Part shown: in pieces, positions 60,857 through 64,000 of the stretch
Numbering within the stretch: the stretch's first letter is position 1
How the letters are laid out: each line of letters starts with the position of its first letter
DNA from: PMG-095 sp037200885
GTDB lineage: Bacteria; Myxococcota_A; Polyangia; Polyangiales; Polyangiaceae
Direction: 5' to 3'
DNA: 64,000 nt
NCBI GenBank assembly: GCA_037200885.1
Contig: JBBCIN010000001.1
Location: 3,100,001 to 3,164,000, forward strand
Notes under the pieces: generated by a model
The model's input: only the letters and a program-made list of their open reading frames with translations
Database searches by the model: none
What the model was told of the DNA's origin: nothing
Position numbers and translations under genes: made by a program

Positions 60857-60923
60857 GCCCAGAACCTAACACCCGAGAGCTCGCGCCGACACTCTGCCCG
60901 ATCGGTCAGGGCCCAACGGAATT

Positions 60924-60971
60924 CGACGCCGAAGGCTGGGACGGCGCGCGCCGGGCAATTTGACCATCAAA
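60924..60971. repeat. Partial copy of the dispersed intergenic element
   Basis: GACGCCGAAGGCT (60924-60936) and, 38 bases on, GACCATCAAA (60962-60971) match the same pair at 36021 and 36058, with scattered identities between them. It lies in the gap between the ABC exporter and YadG-like genes. The second half of the 36-kb element (29-mer and hexamer arrays) is not seen here. Confidence 0.45.
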
Positions 60972-61081
60972 CCCCAGAAAATACCCCTGCTGCGCAAGTG
61001 TCGATCGCCGCGAGCAGACGGAGTCAGTCGTGAGTTGCTCGCTCCCTGAGAGTATGGGATCTGGGGCGGCTAGGAGAGCGC

Positions 61082-62004
<923 letters not shown>

Positions 62005-62008
<4 letters not shown>

Positions 62009-62766
62009 ATCGTTACGCGATTCGAGCAATTTTCCTGTTCGAGATGGCGCGCTTCTATCGCACCATCTCCCAAAGCATTGCGGGTCCGGTGATCTCGACC
62101 TCGCTCTACTTCATCGTCTTCGGTTCGGCCATTGGCTCGCGCATGACCAACATCGAAGGCGTCGGCTATGCGGCGTTCATCGTTCCGGGTCTGACGATGC
62201 TGTCTTTGCTCAACGAGAGCATCTCCAATGCTTCGTTCGGCATCTACATGCCGAAGTTCTCGGGCACGATTTACGAAGTCCTATCGGCGCCCATCTCGTA
62301 CGTCGAGATCATTTTGGGCTACGTGGGGGCGGCGGCAGCCAAATCGGTGATCGTCGGCACGATCATCTTGATCACCGCGCGAGTATTCGTCACTTATCAT
62401 ATCGCCCACCCATTCTGGATGGTGGCTTTCCTGATCTTGACTTCACTCACGTTCAGTTTGTTCGGCTTCATGATCGGCCTGTGGGCAGACGGCTTTCAGA
62501 AGTTACAGCTGGTGCCGATGTTGATCGTGACCCCGCTCACTTTCCTCGGCGGTAGCTTTTACTCAATCAAAATGCTGCCGCCGTTTTGGCAGAAGCTGAC
62601 CCTGTTCAACCCCGTAGTGTACTTGGTCAACGGTTTTCGCTGGAGCTTCTACGATGCTTCGGACGTGAGCGTGTACACCAGCTTTGGCATGACTTTGCTG
62701 TTCCTGTTTGCCTGCCTGGGTGTCACGCGCTGGCTGCTCAAGAGCGGCTATCGCCTGAAAAACTAG
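62005..62766 (+). CDS. yadH: ABC-2 type permease, YadH-like
   Basis: 253 residues, six spans, ATG in the ATGA overlap with yadG. SIAGPVISTSLYFIVFG, FIVPGLTMLSLLNESISNASFGIYMPKFSGTIYEVLSAPIS and LTFLGGSFYSIKMLPPFWQKLTLFNPVVYLVNGFRWSFYD are hallmark YadH/NodJ segments. It forms the membrane channel of an exporter, probably for a lipid or polysaccharide; the E. coli counterpart has no confirmed substrate. Confidence 0.9.
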
Positions 62767-62825
62767 ATTTTCCGACCGGCGAGTTCCGCAAAGCCTTATC
62801 TCGCTTCGCCCCACGATCCCGGAGA

Positions 62826-62930
62826 CCGAAGCGCATCGAGCCGTATCTGGCTGATTTCAAGGCCATGGCGGAGGCGATGCGCGCCGTTCAGTGCACGGAT
62901 GGCTTCTGGAACGTGAGCCTGCATGATCCG
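62826..62930 (+). pseudogene. Remnant of a GH88/GH105-type glycoside hydrolase
   Basis: Thirty-five codons in one frame read PKRIEPYLADFKAMAEAM, then RAVQCTDGFWNVSLHDP. The block FKxMAxAMRAVQxxDGFWNVSLxDP strongly recalls the core helix-loop of unsaturated rhamnogalacturonyl hydrolases. No start codon, catalytic remainder or continuation is present, and the next gene begins at 63029. It is most simply a decayed fragment. Homology was judged by eye only. Confidence 0.5.
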
Positions 62931-63028
62931 TGGAGCGCGATGGCCTCGGCGGTGCACGAAAATGGTTTTCAAGTTTCGGGGTCCAGCTTGGAAGCGCAAA
63001 TGCTATCTTCCGGGCCCCGCGGGCGCTC

Positions 63029-64000
63029 ATGGCCGATTCTCCTTTACCCAAAGCCAACAGCGTTGCACCCGATATTACGGGTTGGATGGCAGGCGAGTAT
63101 CGCCTCGGACGGAAGCTGGGCGAGGGTGGTTTCGGAACCGTTTACGAGGCCGTGCACCCGCTGCTCAAACGACGCGCGGCAGTGAAGGTATTGCATCGAC
63201 TCGCAGGCTCCGACTCGGAGTCGGTGCTGCGCTTCGTGGCTGAAGCACGCGCGGTGAACCAAATCAAAAACCGCCACATCATCGACATCTTCTCCTTCGG
63301 CAAGCTGACCGATGGGCGCCACTTCTACGTCATGGATTTGCTCGAAGGCGAGCCGCTCGACCGCTTCATCGCGCGCGAGGGACGCTGCAGTATCGAGCAC
63401 ACGGTGCAATTGCTGCGCCCGATCGCCGAAGCCCTGGATGCGGCGCATGCCGCTGGGGTCGTCCATCGAGATCTCAAACCGCAGAACATCTACCTGATTT
63501 GGAACGCGACCGGCGAGACGGTGCCGAAATTGCTGGATTTCGGCATGGCCAAACTGCTCGGTGATTCGCGAGTGCACACGGTCAGTGGCACTCCACTGGG
63601 CACTCCACTGTATATGTCGCCCGAGCAAGCGCGGGGAGACGTCGTCGATGGCCGCTCGGACGTGTATGCGCTCGGCGTGCTCTGCCACGAACTATTGACG
63701 GGTCGCCTGCCGATCACCGGCGATAGTACGATTGCGGTTTTGATGGCGCACATCATTCAAGCGCCACCGAGCGTCTCGGAAGTATGTCCGGATCTTTCGC
63801 CCGAGCTCGATGCGCCCGTACTCCGCATGTTGGAGAAAAAGCCCGAGCAGCGCCCGGCAACGGCCAGCGAAGCGCTGACCGAGTTGGCGCGCGCAGCCGA
63901 GCGCGCTGGGGTGCTCATGGCTTCCGGCCCGCCGCGTTTGTCGCGCCCCGCGCCCGATTCGGAATGGAGTCGCTCGCATTCGGACCAGAGCGCAGACACC
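63029..64000 (+). CDS. Ser/Thr protein kinase (3' end outside the window)
   Basis: 324 codons to the window edge without a stop. Full eukaryotic-type kinase domain: P-loop LGEGGFGTVYE (31-40), AVKVL with Lys53, catalytic loop VVHRDLKPQN, LLDFGMAK, and GTPLYMSPEQARG in the activation/P+1 region, followed by SDVYALGVLCHELLTG. Such Hanks-type kinases are abundant in Myxococcota and control development and stress responses. The C-terminal part, which often holds a membrane span and sensor domain, is not visible. Upstream lies only the hydrolase remnant. Confidence 0.92.
   Translation, partial: MADSPLPKANSVAPDITGWMAGEYRLGRKLGEGGFGTVYEAVHPLLKRRAAVKVLHRLAGSDSESVLRFVAEARAVNQIKNRHIIDIFSFGKLTDGRHFYVMDLLEGEPLDRFIAREGRCSIEHTVQLLRPIAEALDAAHAAGVVHRDLKPQNIYLIWNATGETVPKLLDFGMAKLLGDSRVHTVSGTPLGTPLYMSPEQARGDVVDGRSDVYALGVLCHELLTGRLPITGDSTIAVLMAHIIQAPPSVSEVCPDLSPELDAPVLRMLEKKPEQRPATASEALTELARAAERAGVLMASGPPRLSRPAPDSEWSRSHSDQSADT

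Overview
The window looks like a piece of a large, high-GC chromosome from a deltaproteobacterium of the phylum Myxococcota, probably order Polyangiales. This is inferred from gene style, not from a marker gene. Signs are: many short Cys-rich lipoproteins with Gly/Ser/Ala spacers, a bacterial Ser/Thr kinase, a Pro-rich single-span protein with an internal repeat, frequent GTG/TTG starts, and tight ATGA/GTGA/TGATG gene couplings. No rRNA, tRNA, CRISPR array, phage or insertion sequence was recognised.

Layout. 1-8.2 kb: the edge of a secreted-protein gene, a lipoprotein, a tandem pair of cyanophycin synthetases and two coupled lipoproteins. 8.3-12.8 kb: an RND/MMPL exporter and a RegB/RegA-type redox two-component system (all minus strand). 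12.9-17.3 kb: a Cys-rich lipoprotein, then an EmrAB-type drug efflux pair with an HxlR regulator and a clear palindrome upstream of emrA. 17.7-26.8 kb: a tightly overlapping six-gene plus-strand operon (Gfo/Idh/MocA oxidoreductase, CDP-alcohol phosphatidyltransferase, class III aminotransferase, GtrA-like protein, AUR1-like PAP2 enzyme, second RND/MMPL exporter) followed by a polytopic membrane protein. This is the most interesting system here: it reads as a pathway that makes and moves an inositol-like, possibly amino-modified, phospholipid or sphingolipid.

26.8-36.4 kb: housekeeping and accessory genes (DUF2277, TetR/O-methyltransferase divergent pair with a palindromic operator, ferredoxin, YbiT-type ABC-F, SYLF lipoprotein, glutathione transferase, RlmN-type radical SAM enzyme, methyltransferase, YbjQ, SlyX) and a composite intergenic repeat at 36.0-36.25 kb. 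36.4-45.3 kb: a VWA-like lipoprotein coupled to a Pro-rich repeat protein, a hypothetical protein behind an inverted repeat, and a TonB-dependent receptor carrying its own TonB-C-like domain, with a lipoprotein and a small membrane protein. 45.4-53.4 kb: beta-class GST, a PaaK-like adenylating enzyme, a short-chain dehydrogenase remnant, a MidA methyltransferase with a long unexplained N-terminal half, and a lipoprotein/porin/PstS-like trio. 53.4-64 kb: a SNF2 helicase whose 5' end overlaps a divergent alpha/beta hydrolase, an AIG2-like protein, an ABC exporter, a YadGH-type ABC-2 transporter, a glycoside hydrolase remnant and the start of a Ser/Thr kinase.

Functional calls come from reading translated proteins and motifs by eye. 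No similarity search was run, and start sites were chosen from ribosome-binding sites, overlaps and signal peptides.
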